Positions 53,758 through 62,462 of a DNA stretch of 64,000 nucleotides are shown in pieces; the first letter of the stretch is position 1, and every line of letters begins with the position of its first letter. The stretch lies in contig NZ_JBBBNY010000011.1 of assembly GCF_037137055.1 (NCBI RefSeq), positions 1-64,000 of the forward strand. Reading direction: 5' to 3'. The DNA comes from Frateuria_A yonginensis. Its GTDB lineage: Bacteria > Pseudomonadota > Gammaproteobacteria > Xanthomonadales > Rhodanobacteraceae. The notes beneath the pieces are model-generated. The model was given only the letters and a program-made list of their open reading frames with translations. It made no database searches and was not told the origin of the DNA. The position numbers were made by a program, and so were the translations under genes.

Positions 53758-55344
53758 ATGTCCATTCGCAACTGGAGCACGCTCAGCCTCGCGCTGGGCT
53801 CCGCCATGGGCCTCGCCATCGCCGGGCCGGCCCATGCCGCCAAGGGCGGCGTCGAAGTCACGCCTGCGGTGCATCACGACACCTTGCCGTCGCTGCGCGG
53901 CGTGATGCCGCGCCCGGACGATTTCGCCAAGAACCCGCACGCCCACCCGCTGCACCGGCTGCCCTTCATCTCGGGCAACCAGGCCGACGGCGCCGTGCAA
54001 GGCGCCAGTGTCACCGGCTTCGCGCCTGCGCTGGGCGCCGGCTTCGACGGTGTCGGCCAGGGCTTCAGCGGCCCGCAGGGCACGTTCAACGTCAACAGCG
54101 CGCCGCCGGACACCAACGGCGCGGTCGGCGCCACGCAGTACTTCCAGATCGTCAACACCGGATTCGCGGTGTTCGACAAGGCAAGCAAGGCCGTGGTCTA
54201 CGGCCCGATGCCCAGCAACACGCTGTGGTCGGGCTTCGGCGGCCCCTGCGAGGCGGACAACGACGGCGATGCCGTGGTGGTCTACGACAAGGCGGCCAAC
54301 CGCTGGGTGGTGTCGCAGTTCGCGGTCACCGCGGCGCCGTACTACCAGTGCGTGGCGGTGTCGGCCACCAGCGACGCCACCGGCGCCTGGTACCGCTACG
54401 CGTTCTCCTACGGCAACGTGTTCCCGGACTATCCGAAGATGGGCGTGTGGCCGGACGGCTACTACGAAACCTTCAACATGTTCACCAACACGTTCCAGGG
54501 CGCCAAGCTGTGTGCCTACGACCGCAATGCGATGTTGAGCGGCCGGGCCGCGACCCAGCAGTGCTTCCAGCTCTCGACCAGCTACGGCGGGGTGCTGCCG
54601 GCGGATCTGGACGGTTCCACCGCGCCGCCGGCCGGCTCGCCGAACTACATGCTCAACTTCACCAGCAACGCGCTCAACCTGTGGCGCTTCCACGTGGACT
54701 GGAGCAACAGCGCCAATACCACGCTGACCGGTCCGATCAAGATCCCGGTCGCCTCCTTCTCGGCGGCCTGCGGCGGCGGCGCCTGCGTTCCGCAGTACGG
54801 CACGCGGCAGAAGCTGGATTCGCTCGGCGACCGGCTGATGTTCCGCCTCGCCTACCGCAACTTCGGCGACCACGAATCCCTGGTGGTCAACCACTCGGTG
54901 CAGGTCGGCACGTCACGCAAGAACCCCTACACCGGTGTGCGCTGGTACGAGATCCGCAGCCCCGGCACCACGCCGGTGGTCTACCAGCAGTCGACCTACT
55001 CGCCCGACACCACCTACCGCTGGATGGGTTCGGTGGCGATGGACAAGCAGGGCAACATGGCGCTCGGCTACAGCGTCTCCAGCAGCACCATCCATCCGGG
55101 GATCCGCTACACCGGCCGCCTGGCCACCGATCCGCTGAACACCCTGCAGGCGGAGACCACCGTCATCGACGGCCTCGGCTCGCAGAGCGGCTCCAACCTC
55201 AACCGTTGGGGCGACTACAGCGCGATGACGATCGACCCTGTGGACGACTGCACCTTCTGGTACACCACCGAGTACCTGCGCAACACCGGCGCGTTCAACT
55301 GGAACACGCGCATCGCCACGTTCAAGTTCCCGGGCTGCCAGTAG
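53758..55344 (+). CDS. Secreted protein of unknown function (beta-rich)
   Basis: 528 aa with a signal peptide (SLALGSAMGLAIAGPAHA) and a strong GGGAGGGAAC ribosome site. The mature chain is rich in Gly, Ser, Asn and Tyr and has repeated short beta patterns. Examples: PDTNGAVGATQYFQIVN, DGDAVVVYDKAANRWVVSQF, YPKMGVWPDGYYETFNMF, GSVAMDKQGNMALGYSVSS, and the C-terminal DDCTFWYTTEYL. This suggests a beta-propeller-like exported protein. I do not recognise its family function. Cys pairs may form disulfides. Confidence 0.85.
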   Translation: MSIRNWSTLSLALGSAMGLAIAGPAHAAKGGVEVTPAVHHDTLPSLRGVMPRPDDFAKNPHAHPLHRLPFISGNQADGAVQGASVTGFAPALGAGFDGVGQGFSGPQGTFNVNSAPPDTNGAVGATQYFQIVNTGFAVFDKASKAVVYGPMPSNTLWSGFGGPCEADNDGDAVVVYDKAANRWVVSQFAVTAAPYYQCVAVSATSDATGAWYRYAFSYGNVFPDYPKMGVWPDGYYETFNMFTNTFQGAKLCAYDRNAMLSGRAATQQCFQLSTSYGGVLPADLDGSTAPPAGSPNYMLNFTSNALNLWRFHVDWSNSANTTLTGPIKIPVASFSAACGGGACVPQYGTRQKLDSLGDRLMFRLAYRNFGDHESLVVNHSVQVGTSRKNPYTGVRWYEIRSPGTTPVVYQQSTYSPDTTYRWMGSVAMDKQGNMALGYSVSSSTIHPGIRYTGRLATDPLNTLQAETTVIDGLGSQSGSNLNRWGDYSAMTIDPVDDCTFWYTTEYLRNTGAFNWNTRIATFKFPGCQ

Positions 55345-55351
55345 GTCCGGC

Positions 55352-55378
55352 GCGGCCGGCCGTACCGCGGCCGGCCGC
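55352..55378. terminator. GC-rich hairpin between convergent genes
   Basis: GCGGCCGGCC (55352-55361) pairs perfectly with GGCCGGCCGC (55369-55378), a 10-bp stem. No T-run; may end transcription from either side. Confidence 0.5.
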
Positions 55379-55393
55379 ATCCTGGCGACGCAA

Positions 55394-55780
55394 TCAGGCG
55401 CTCTGCGGCAGGGGCGGCGCGCTGTCGCCCGACGGATCGAGCCAGTCCTCCGGGGTGAGCGGCTTGAGGCCGTGGGCGATGCGGCCCTTGTCGCACTGCG
55501 GACTGTGCCGGCCGAATTCCCAGGAGGGCTCCACCTCGCGGCAGACCGAGGGCTTGATCGGATGGATGCCACAATAGGCCGCCTCGCCGATGGTGCCCTT
55601 GAGGGCGACGCAACGTGGCCGGCTGGACTGGGTGCCACGCATCACCACGCGGTGGGGATCGAGCTTCTCGGTCAACGCCTCCGGCACCGTCCCGCCCAGG
55701 AAGGGATCGGTCTCGGACCAGTGGAAGGCGATGCGGAAGTAGGCGCAACACGCGCCGCAACGCAGGCAGGGATGGGCCAT
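55394..55780 (-). CDS. YkgJ-family cysteine-cluster protein
   Basis: 128 aa. The Cys pattern CLRCGACC near the N-terminus, then CVAL, YCGIHPIKPSVCREV and a later QCDKGR is that of the YkgJ zinc/iron-binding cluster family (UPF0153 type). The start MAHPCLRCG matches family members; the longer open frame upstream lacks homology signs. Probably a metal-binding cytoplasmic protein of unknown activity. Confidence 0.9.
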   Translation of the reverse strand: MAHPCLRCGACCAYFRIAFHWSETDPFLGGTVPEALTEKLDPHRVVMRGTQSSRPRCVALKGTIGEAAYCGIHPIKPSVCREVEPSWEFGRHSPQCDKGRIAHGLKPLTPEDWLDPSGDSAPPLPQSA

Positions 55781-55984
55781 GGACGGACGGAAGGCGCACC
55801 CCGAGGCGCGCAGCGCGCGGATTCTAGGCCCCCGCACGGTTCCGTGGAAGACGCGTGAGCGATGCGTGAAAGCCCCCACGGACCGGCGTTCAAGGACGGT
55901 TGGGCTTGGCCCGCGGTGGAGCGGTCGCGGAATCCTTTCCCGGGAACGCAGCGGGCGCGCCGGTCGGCTTCGCCCCGCGGCCGC

Positions 55985-56836
55985 TCAGATCTCCCCGGAG
56001 AACGTGTCGCAACGGGATACCTGCCCGCTCTCCAGGCCGGCCTTGAACCACTTCACCCGCTGCGCGGACGTGCCGTGGGTGAACGAGTCGGGCACCACCG
56101 TACCGCGGGTTTCGCGCTGCAGCGTGTCGTCACCGATGCGGCTGGCTGCGTTGAGCGCCTCCTCCACGTCACCCTCCTGCAGCCAGTGCAGGCGTTGTTC
56201 GCTGCGGTTCGCCCAGACGCCGGCAAGGCAGTCGGCCTGCAGCTCCTGGCGCACCGACAGCCCCTCGGCCCCCTCCATCGGCACGCCCTGCTCGCGCGCC
56301 TGGCGCACACGGTCGAACACGCCCAGCAGGTTCTGCACGTGGTGGCCCACTTCGTGGGCGATCACGTAGGCGCGCGCGAAATCCCCGGCGGCGTGGAAGC
56401 GATCCTGCAATTCCTGGAAGAAGGACAGGTCCAGGTACACCTTCTGGTCGCCCGGGCAGTAGAACGGCCCCACCGCCGTCGAAGCCATGCCGCAGGCGGT
56501 GCTGACGCCGCCGCTGAACAGATCGAGCCTGGGCTCGACGTAAGCACGGCCGTTGGCCGCAAACAGGTCGCCCCAGGTCTTCTCGGTGGAGCCGAGGATG
56601 GCGCTGACGAAGTCGCGCTGCTGCGGGTCGACCTGCGCCGGTTCGCCGATGGGAGCGGGCGGGTTCGTCGGCCCGCCCGGGTCCAGCAGCGCGGTCGGGT
56701 CCCGGAAGAACACCCAGCCCAGGATCGCCAGGATGATCAGCCCACCGAGCCCCAGCCCGCGGCCGCCACCGAAGCGGAAACCCCCACCGCGGTCGACCTC
56801 GACATTCCTGCTGCGCTCGCCTTTTTGCCAGTCCAT
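55985..56836 (-). CDS. YpfJ-family membrane zinc metallopeptidase (putative)
   Basis: 283 aa. Charged N-terminus, Gly-rich segment, one membrane helix (about 30-44, LGGLIILAILGWVFF), then a soluble domain containing HEVGHH at 161-166 (HExxH zinc motif) and a late QELQADCLAGVW with a possible third ligand. Matches the neutral zinc metallopeptidase (YpfJ) family, cytoplasmic or periplasmic side uncertain. Start chosen at MDWQKGERSRNVEV, which is the conserved beginning of the family. Confidence 0.92.
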   Translation of the reverse strand: MDWQKGERSRNVEVDRGGGFRFGGGRGLGLGGLIILAILGWVFFRDPTALLDPGGPTNPPAPIGEPAQVDPQQRDFVSAILGSTEKTWGDLFAANGRAYVEPRLDLFSGGVSTACGMASTAVGPFYCPGDQKVYLDLSFFQELQDRFHAAGDFARAYVIAHEVGHHVQNLLGVFDRVRQAREQGVPMEGAEGLSVRQELQADCLAGVWANRSEQRLHWLQEGDVEEALNAASRIGDDTLQRETRGTVVPDSFTHGTSAQRVKWFKAGLESGQVSRCDTFSGEI

Positions 56837-56949
56837 GCGGGACCCGGAACCTGCGCCGAAGCGCGACCGGCGCAGCATAGGCACTGCGCCGTCTCGCCGG
56901 CGTGCAGGTTGCCGCTACAGTAGAGGCCCGCTCACTGCCGCCGCCCCCC

Positions 56950-57345
56950 ATGAGAGAACAGTTGCCCGCCCTGGTCACCCTGCTCGCCGTCCTGCTGATG
57001 TTCGGCACCGCCTTCGCGGTGGGCCGCGCGCGCGGACGCTACGGCATCGCTGCCCCGGCGACCGCCGGCCACCCGGCCTTCGAACGCGCCTTCCGTGTGC
57101 AGATGAACACGCTGGAGTCGGTAGCGCTGTTCCTGCCCACGTTGTGGCTGGCCGCCCATTACGGCTTCGGCTACTGGGCCGGCATCGCCGGACTGGTCTG
57201 GCTGGCCGGCCGCAGCTGGTACGCGCTGGCCTACCTCAGGGAGGCGGCCCGCCGCGGGGGTGGTTTCGCGCTGGGCATGCTGGGTTGGGCGGCGACCCTG
57301 GTGATGGCGGCGACGGGCGTCATCCGCGCGTTGCTGGCCGGCTGA
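56950..57345 (+). CDS. MAPEG-family membrane protein
   Basis: 131 aa, four helices. The MAPEG signature FERAFRVQMNTLESVALFLPTLWLAA is clear. The family includes glutathione transferases and peroxidases of the membrane; activity of bacterial members varies. Divergent from the YpfJ-type gene, 113 bp between starts. Confidence 0.9.
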   Translation: MREQLPALVTLLAVLLMFGTAFAVGRARGRYGIAAPATAGHPAFERAFRVQMNTLESVALFLPTLWLAAHYGFGYWAGIAGLVWLAGRSWYALAYLREAARRGGGFALGMLGWAATLVMAATGVIRALLAG

Positions 57346-57434
57346 ACCGCGGGATTGCGCGCCACCGGCCGCACGGCTAGCGTGTGGCGTCGGGCTGCGC
57401 GTCCGCCCCCTCCACGCAGGCCCGCACCAGCCCC

Positions 57435-58226
57435 ATGTCCCACCGTCCATTGCATCCCTCGTTGCACGACGCGCGCCTGCCGCACCTGGGCAGCGCCATC
57501 GGCATGATCGTGCTGTACTTCGCGCTGCAGTTCCTCGCCAGCGGGCTGGTGGGGCTGGGACTGGGCTTCGCCGTCGGCATGTCCGGCCAGCACGCCGGCC
57601 TGCCGGCGCGGGTCAAGGCGGTGCTGGCGCAGCCGGATACCAACGCACTGATGGTGATCCTGACCCTACTGCTGGCCGCGAGCGTCACCATCGCGCTGGT
57701 CCGCCGGCTGTGGCCGGCGGCGTGGTCGCACGGCGCGCCGCCGGGGCTCGGCCTGACCCGTCCCGGCCATCCGCTGTTCTACCTGGCGGCGGTGCTGGTC
57801 GGCCTGATCCTGCCGGTCGCCGGCGGCTGGCTGACCCAATGGATCGCGAACGGCCACGAGGTCACCCAGGACGTCAAGCAGATCGGCGGCGCCGCCTCGC
57901 TCGCGTTGCGCCTGCCGCTGGTGCTGGTGGTGGTGAGCCTGGGGCCGCTGGTGGAGGAACTGCTGTTCCGCGGCGCCCTGCTGTCGGCACTGCTGCGGCG
58001 CGTGGGGACGGTATGGGCGGTGGCGATCAGCTCGCTGCTGTTCGCCTGCGTCCACCTGCCCGATCTCGGCTTCCTGTGGTACGCGGTGCCCAACCTGGCC
58101 TTGCTTGCCGTGGCGCTGGCCTGGCTGCGGCTGGGCTCGGGCTCGCTGTGGCCGGCCGTGGTGGCCCACGGCGTGAACAACCTGCTGGCGGTGGTGGCCT
58201 GGTTCGTCGCGGTCAAGCCGGGCTGA
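57435..58226 (+). CDS. CPBP-family intramembrane metalloprotease
   Basis: 263 aa with about six to seven helices. The Abi/CAAX protease (CPBP) motifs are visible: LVEELLFRGALLSALLRR (EExxxR) near residue 174, FACVHLPD and VVAHGVNNLLAV with the metal-binding His. These proteases often process or protect peptides, or mature prenylated-like signals; the substrate is unknown. Its 3' end overlaps the convergent maf gene by 14 bp. Confidence 0.9.
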   Translation: MSHRPLHPSLHDARLPHLGSAIGMIVLYFALQFLASGLVGLGLGFAVGMSGQHAGLPARVKAVLAQPDTNALMVILTLLLAASVTIALVRRLWPAAWSHGAPPGLGLTRPGHPLFYLAAVLVGLILPVAGGWLTQWIANGHEVTQDVKQIGGAASLALRLPLVLVVVSLGPLVEELLFRGALLSALLRRVGTVWAVAISSLLFACVHLPDLGFLWYAVPNLALLAVALAWLRLGSGSLWPAVVAHGVNNLLAVVAWFVAVKPG

Positions 58227-58794
58227 GCGGATCGAGACCGAACTCGCGCAGCAGGCGCGCGGTCTCGAACAGCGGCAAGCCCATCACGCCGGAGTAGCTG
58301 CCGTCCAGGTGTTCCACCCAGGCTGCGCCGCGCCCCTGGATCGCGTAGGCGCCGGCCTTGCCGAACGGCTCGCCGCTGGCGACGTAGCGGGCGATGGCCT
58401 CTTCCTCCAGCCGTGCGAAGCGCACCCGCGACACGCACAGCGCGTGGCGCTCCTGTGTTGCGGATAACGCCCACACGGCCGAGATCACCCGGTGCGTGCG
58501 GCCGGAGAGCCGCCGCAGCATGGCCCCCGCCTGGCCGGCATCGGCGGGCTTGCCGAATACCTCGTCGTCCAGCACCACCTCGGTGTCCGAACCCAGCACC
58601 ACGGCGCCGTCCCGCTCCCGCAGGGTCGCCAGGCCGGCGCGCGCCTTGTCGTGCGCCACGCGGCTGACGTAGCGCTCGGGCGACTCGTCGGCCGCGCGCT
58701 GCTCGGGCACATCCACCTCGAGGACGGCATGGTCGACGCCCAGCTGAAGCAACAGTTCACGGCGACGCGGCGATCGGGAGGCGAGATAGAGCAT
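58213..58794 (-). CDS. maf: Maf-family nucleotide pyrophosphatase
   Basis: 193 aa. Signature LYLASRSPRRRELLLQLG at the N-terminus, VLGSDTEVVLD, GKPADAGQAGAMLRRLSGRTHRV and GKAGAYAIQGRGA. Removes non-canonical or excess dTTP/UTP (the YhdE subgroup) from the nucleotide pool. The last 14 bp overlap the 3' end of the CPBP gene. Confidence 0.94.
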   Translation of the reverse strand: MLYLASRSPRRRELLLQLGVDHAVLEVDVPEQRAADESPERYVSRVAHDKARAGLATLRERDGAVVLGSDTEVVLDDEVFGKPADAGQAGAMLRRLSGRTHRVISAVWALSATQERHALCVSRVRFARLEEEAIARYVASGEPFGKAGAYAIQGRGAAWVEHLDGSYSGVMGLPLFETARLLREFGLDPLSPA

Positions 58795-58941
58795 GGTGGA
58801 GGCATGGCGTGGCAAGGGCGACCCCATTGTCGCGGCCGTGACGCCCTAGGCAAACCATCCGTCGAAGCGTTGTACGGGTGCGGCAGGCTCCGCACAATCG
58901 GTGGCCAGGCGCCAACGCCGGCCCCGCCACCGGACCTTCGC

Positions 58942-60441
58942 GTGAGAGTTCAGAACTGGACCCCCAGGATCTATCCGCCCCTGCTCCTCGGCCATCTGGG
59001 GGTGCTGCTGTGGGTCGGCGAGCGCCGCATCCTCGCCTGCAGCTACGCCTTCGTGCTGGCCATACTGGGATTCACCGTGCTGCTCTGCTGGCGCCGGCTG
59101 CGCCTGAGCGTGCGCCACAACCGTCCCTTGTGGGGCCTGCTGCTGCTCTCGCTGGCCGCGCAGTGTGCGGCCTTCGGCCTGCTGCTCGACGACGCGCTGC
59201 GCCACCCGCAGGGCACGCTGGTGGCCTTCGACACGACCTTCTACTTCTGTCTGAGCGAGTTGGCTCTCCTCATCGCGGCTGCCTACAGTCCGCTCACGCG
59301 GGTGCGCCGCTGGACCACGGGTCTGGACAGCGTGCTCGCGTGTGCGATCGTCGCCCTGTTCTACGCCCTGCTGCGCCAATTGCTCGGTGGCGGCGCCACC
59401 GAGGCGACCGCACGCACCTTGATGTGGATGTTCGACGGCATCGCCCTGTTCGTGGCGCTGTTCGCCACGCTTCGCTTCGTGGCGGTCCAGCGCGCGGACG
59501 AGCGGCGCTTCTACTTCGTGCTGATGGCCTACGCCTGGGCCGAAGCGCTGCTGCCGGCGATCCACAACCGCTTCATCCTGTCGAGCGAGTCCTACCTGCC
59601 GGAACTGCTGCTGGGCCTGCCCTTCGTTCTGCTGGGATTGCTGCTCAGCCGTCGCCGCAAGGTCTGGCTGCGCCGTTACCGGCCTGGCCGGCGCACGCGT
59701 CGCATCACAGCCAGCCTGCGACCGCTGGTGCTCAGCCTGGCCTTGTGCCTGCTCAGCTTCGCCGAGCTGGGGCAGGACCGGCCGTTGGCGATCGCCGCGT
59801 TGATCCTGGCGGTGGTCACCTACGGTACGCGCACGACGGTGCTGCTGGCCTACCACCTGGCGGTGGAGGAAGAGCTGCGCAGGCTCCGGCGCGACCTGCA
59901 CCACCGCAGCATCCACGACGAACTGACCGGCCTGCTGAACCGTACCGGCTTCCGCCAGGTGCTCAGGCGCACGGGGCAGGAGGCGGTGCGCACGCGCCGC
60001 GGCTTCGGCGTGGCGGTCGTGGACGTGGACAACTTCAAGGCGTTCAACGACACCTACGGGCACCTCGCCGGCGACGACTGCCTCTCGCTGGTGGCCCATG
60101 CCCTGCGTTCGGAGGCCGCCAGGCGGGCGGGGGTGGTGGCCGCACGCTACGGCGGCGAGGAGTTCGTGCTGCTGATGAGTGGCGCCGCCGCGGATGACGC
60201 CGAGGCATGGACGCAGCAGTTGCGCGAACACGTGCAGTCGCTGCAGATCCGCCATCTCAACGCACCGCTGGGCGTGGTCACCGTCAGCGCCGGACTCGCG
60301 CTGATGCCGGCCGGCGCCGCGCTGGCGAGCGAAAAGCTGCTGCGCGCGGCGGACGATGCGCTGTACGAAGCCAAGCGTGCCGGCCGCAACCAGGTCCGCG
60401 TGGCCGCGGTCCACGTGCTGCCGGCCAGGCTCACAGCATGA
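58942..60441 (+). CDS. Membrane diguanylate cyclase (GGEEF)
   Basis: 499 aa. About nine hydrophobic helices (residues 8-320) precede a GGDEF domain with HDELTGLLNRTGFR and GGEEF. DNFKAFNDTYGHLAGDDCL is intact. No RxxD inhibitory site before GGEEF. I chose a GTG start (VRVQNWTPR); there is no ATG before the first helix that fits better and the ribosome site is weak. Its 3' end overlaps the GNAT gene by 11 bp. Confidence 0.88.
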   Translation: MRVQNWTPRIYPPLLLGHLGVLLWVGERRILACSYAFVLAILGFTVLLCWRRLRLSVRHNRPLWGLLLLSLAAQCAAFGLLLDDALRHPQGTLVAFDTTFYFCLSELALLIAAAYSPLTRVRRWTTGLDSVLACAIVALFYALLRQLLGGGATEATARTLMWMFDGIALFVALFATLRFVAVQRADERRFYFVLMAYAWAEALLPAIHNRFILSSESYLPELLLGLPFVLLGLLLSRRRKVWLRRYRPGRRTRRITASLRPLVLSLALCLLSFAELGQDRPLAIAALILAVVTYGTRTTVLLAYHLAVEEELRRLRRDLHHRSIHDELTGLLNRTGFRQVLRRTGQEAVRTRRGFGVAVVDVDNFKAFNDTYGHLAGDDCLSLVAHALRSEAARRAGVVAARYGGEEFVLLMSGAAADDAEAWTQQLREHVQSLQIRHLNAPLGVVTVSAGLALMPAGAALASEKLLRAADDALYEAKRAGRNQVRVAAVHVLPARLTA

Positions 60442-60880
60442 GGGTGTATTCGCAGAACTCGAGGTCGCGCTGCCAGCCCAGCGATTCGTAGAGCGCCTGC
60501 GCGGGCGCGTTGTCCAGCGCAGTGGAGAGCGAGAGGCTCGCCGCTCCCAATGCCCGTGCTTGCGCCGCCGCCTCGTGCAGCAGCGCCGCGGCGACCCCCT
60601 GGCGGCGCGCCGCCGCGGCCACGAACAGGTCGTTCAGCAGATAGGTACGCACCATCCGCACCGAGGAGAACAACGGGTAGAGCTGGGTGAAACCCAGCCC
60701 CGCGCCCTGCCCGTCGTGCGCCAGCAGGATCAGCGATTCGTGGTGGGCGAAGCGCGCCCTAAGGAAGTTCCGCGCCCCGTCCGGATCGGAGGGCTTGCCG
60801 TAGAACTGCCGGTACCCGTCGAACAGCGGCACCAGCGCGTCGAGGTCGTGGACCGTGGCCTGGCGGACCTGATGTGACAT
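60431..60880 (-). CDS. GNAT-family N-acetyltransferase
   Basis: 149 aa. Acetyl-CoA motif LNDLFVAAAARRQGVAAALLHEAAAQA (R-x-x-G-x-A) and a C-terminal ALDNAPAQALYESLGW. Substrate unknown. Start MSHQVRQATVHDLDALVPLF is the typical GNAT beginning. Convergent with the GGEEF gene. Confidence 0.88.
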   Translation of the reverse strand: MSHQVRQATVHDLDALVPLFDGYRQFYGKPSDPDGARNFLRARFAHHESLILLAHDGQGAGLGFTQLYPLFSSVRMVRTYLLNDLFVAAAARRQGVAAALLHEAAAQARALGAASLSLSTALDNAPAQALYESLGWQRDLEFCEYTLML

Positions 60881-60979
60881 ACGGGAGACACCGGCGTCGG
60901 GGAGGAGCGCCCAACGTAACGATCCGCCATGCATCCGCACAAGCGCCTTCTTTCCCGGCATCCGCGCCGCGTTGCTGAT

Positions 60980-60992
60980 GAGAATAATTCTC
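60980..60992. promoter_or_regulatory. Fur box
   Basis: GAGAATAATTCTC is a perfect palindrome inside GATGAGAATAATTCTCGTTAA, a good match to the Fur consensus core (the GATAATGATAATCATTATC family). It is 50 bp upstream of the operon start at 61043, where Fur-Fe would repress. Binding is inferred. Confidence 0.75.
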
Positions 60993-61042
60993 GTTAAACT
61001 CCACGCGGCCTCGTGCCTGTCCGTCACACACAAGGAATGCCC

Positions 61043-61927
61043 ATGCGTCTGCGCTCGAAGGCGGCGCTCCTCGCGCTCGCCCTGCTCCCCTTCGCTCCCG
61101 TCCACGCCGGCGAATCGCCGTTCGGCTGGATCTATACCGCCGACCTGCACCCGCAGGGCCGCTCGGAATTCGAGCACAAATCATGGCTGCAGCAGAGCCA
61201 GTCGCGTGGCGATTACAGCTACCTGCAGAACGCGGAGGAGTTCGAGTACGGCGTGACCGACCGCTTCCAGCTTTCCGGCTACTTCAACTGGAGCTACGTG
61301 AACGCCTACCGCAACGGCGTCGACGGCCGCACCGGCGGGCCGGGCGTGGACCTGGGCCCGCAGGCGGACCCGCTGGCGCACTATCGCAGGACGCGCTTCG
61401 ACGCGGTGTCGGTGGAGGCGATCTACCAGGTGATGAACCCGCTGGTCGACCCGATCGGCCTGGCGCTCTACGTGGAGCCGGAGTGGGGACCGCACGAGCG
61501 CGCGCTGGAGTGGCGCCTCATCGTGCAGAAGAACCTGCTCGACGACCGCTTCGTGCTGGCCGCCAACCTGATGGGCGAGACCGAACACGAAAAGTACTAC
61601 GGCGAAGTCGAACGCGCTTCCATGCTCGATTTCAGCGCCGGCTTCTCCTGGCGGTTCACCGACAACTGGAGCGTGGGCCTGGAAACCCGCAACCACCAGG
61701 AGTTCGAAGGCTACCGCTACGACTCGCGCGAACATTCGGCCTGGTTCCTCGGCCCCAACCTGCACTATGCCGCGCAGCGCTGGTGGCTCACCGCGGCCTG
61801 GCGGCACCAGTTGCCGATGGTGAAGGCGTTCAACGAGGAGCAGCGCGAAGTGGTGATCGGCGACCGCATCTACGGCGACGAGCACGCGCGCAACGAGTTC
61901 ATGGTCAAGCTCGGTGTCCCGTTCTGA
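61043..61927 (+). CDS. Exported beta-rich protein, first gene of Fur operon (DUF6662-like)
   Basis: 294 aa with signal peptide (LRSKAALLALALLPFAPVHA). The mature chain is rich in aromatic residues with alternating pattern (YLQNAEEFEYGVTDRFQLSGYFNWSYVN, FSAGFSWRFTDNWSVGLETRN) and ends in Phe (GVPF), as expected for an outer-membrane beta-barrel. I believe this is the DUF6662 family, from memory. An AGGA is spaced six bases from the ATG at 61043; ATG at 61037 is another option. Followed by the FMN-binding gene (13-bp gap). Confidence 0.8.
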   Translation: MRLRSKAALLALALLPFAPVHAGESPFGWIYTADLHPQGRSEFEHKSWLQQSQSRGDYSYLQNAEEFEYGVTDRFQLSGYFNWSYVNAYRNGVDGRTGGPGVDLGPQADPLAHYRRTRFDAVSVEAIYQVMNPLVDPIGLALYVEPEWGPHERALEWRLIVQKNLLDDRFVLAANLMGETEHEKYYGEVERASMLDFSAGFSWRFTDNWSVGLETRNHQEFEGYRYDSREHSAWFLGPNLHYAAQRWWLTAAWRHQLPMVKAFNEEQREVVIGDRIYGDEHARNEFMVKLGVPF

Positions 61928-61940
61928 GGAAGAAGCACGC

Positions 61941-62462
61941 ATGAAGTGGAGCGCACTCGTCCCGCCGCTGGCCGCGCTGGTCGCCGCCCCCGCCTACGCC
62001 GCCGACTACCTGACGGTCGCGCAGGTGCAGCAGGAGTTCTTCCCCGGCCAGGCGCTGGCCAAGGTGCCGCTGACGGTGGATGACGCACTGGCCGATGCCC
62101 TGCTCGACCGTTCCGGCGTGCACGAGCGGTTCGATCCCGGCCAGGTCTGGCGCGCCCCGCAGGGCGGCTTCCTGGTGGTCGACCACGTGGTGGGCAAGCA
62201 CGAGACGATCGGCTTCGCGGTGGCGCTGGACGCCGGGGGCAAGGTCAAGGGCGTGGAGATCCTCAGCTACCACGAGACCTACGGCTACGAAGTGCGGGAT
62301 GCGAGCTGGCGGCGGCAGTTCGTGGGCAAGACCGCGCACGATCCGGTCAAGCTCGGCGCCGACATCCGCAACATCAGCGGTGCCACGCTCTCGTGCAAGC
62401 ACGTCACCCAGGGCGTCAGACGCGTGCTGGCCCTGTACGACCTGGTGCTGGCCAAGCTGTGA
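61941..62462 (+). CDS. Exported FMN-binding domain protein
   Basis: 173 aa, signal peptide ending AYA/ADYL. The FMN_bind domain (NqrC/RnfG type) contains the covalent attachment motif SGATLS at residues 146-151, where Thr149 would carry FMN through a phosphoester bond added by ApbE. Other domain parts: YEILSYHETYGYEVRD-like region. Single-domain form, so it likely serves as a periplasmic flavin electron carrier. The next gene (apbE) overlaps it by GTGA. Confidence 0.9.
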   Translation: MKWSALVPPLAALVAAPAYAADYLTVAQVQQEFFPGQALAKVPLTVDDALADALLDRSGVHERFDPGQVWRAPQGGFLVVDHVVGKHETIGFAVALDAGGKVKGVEILSYHETYGYEVRDASWRRQFVGKTAHDPVKLGADIRNISGATLSCKHVTQGVRRVLALYDLVLAKL

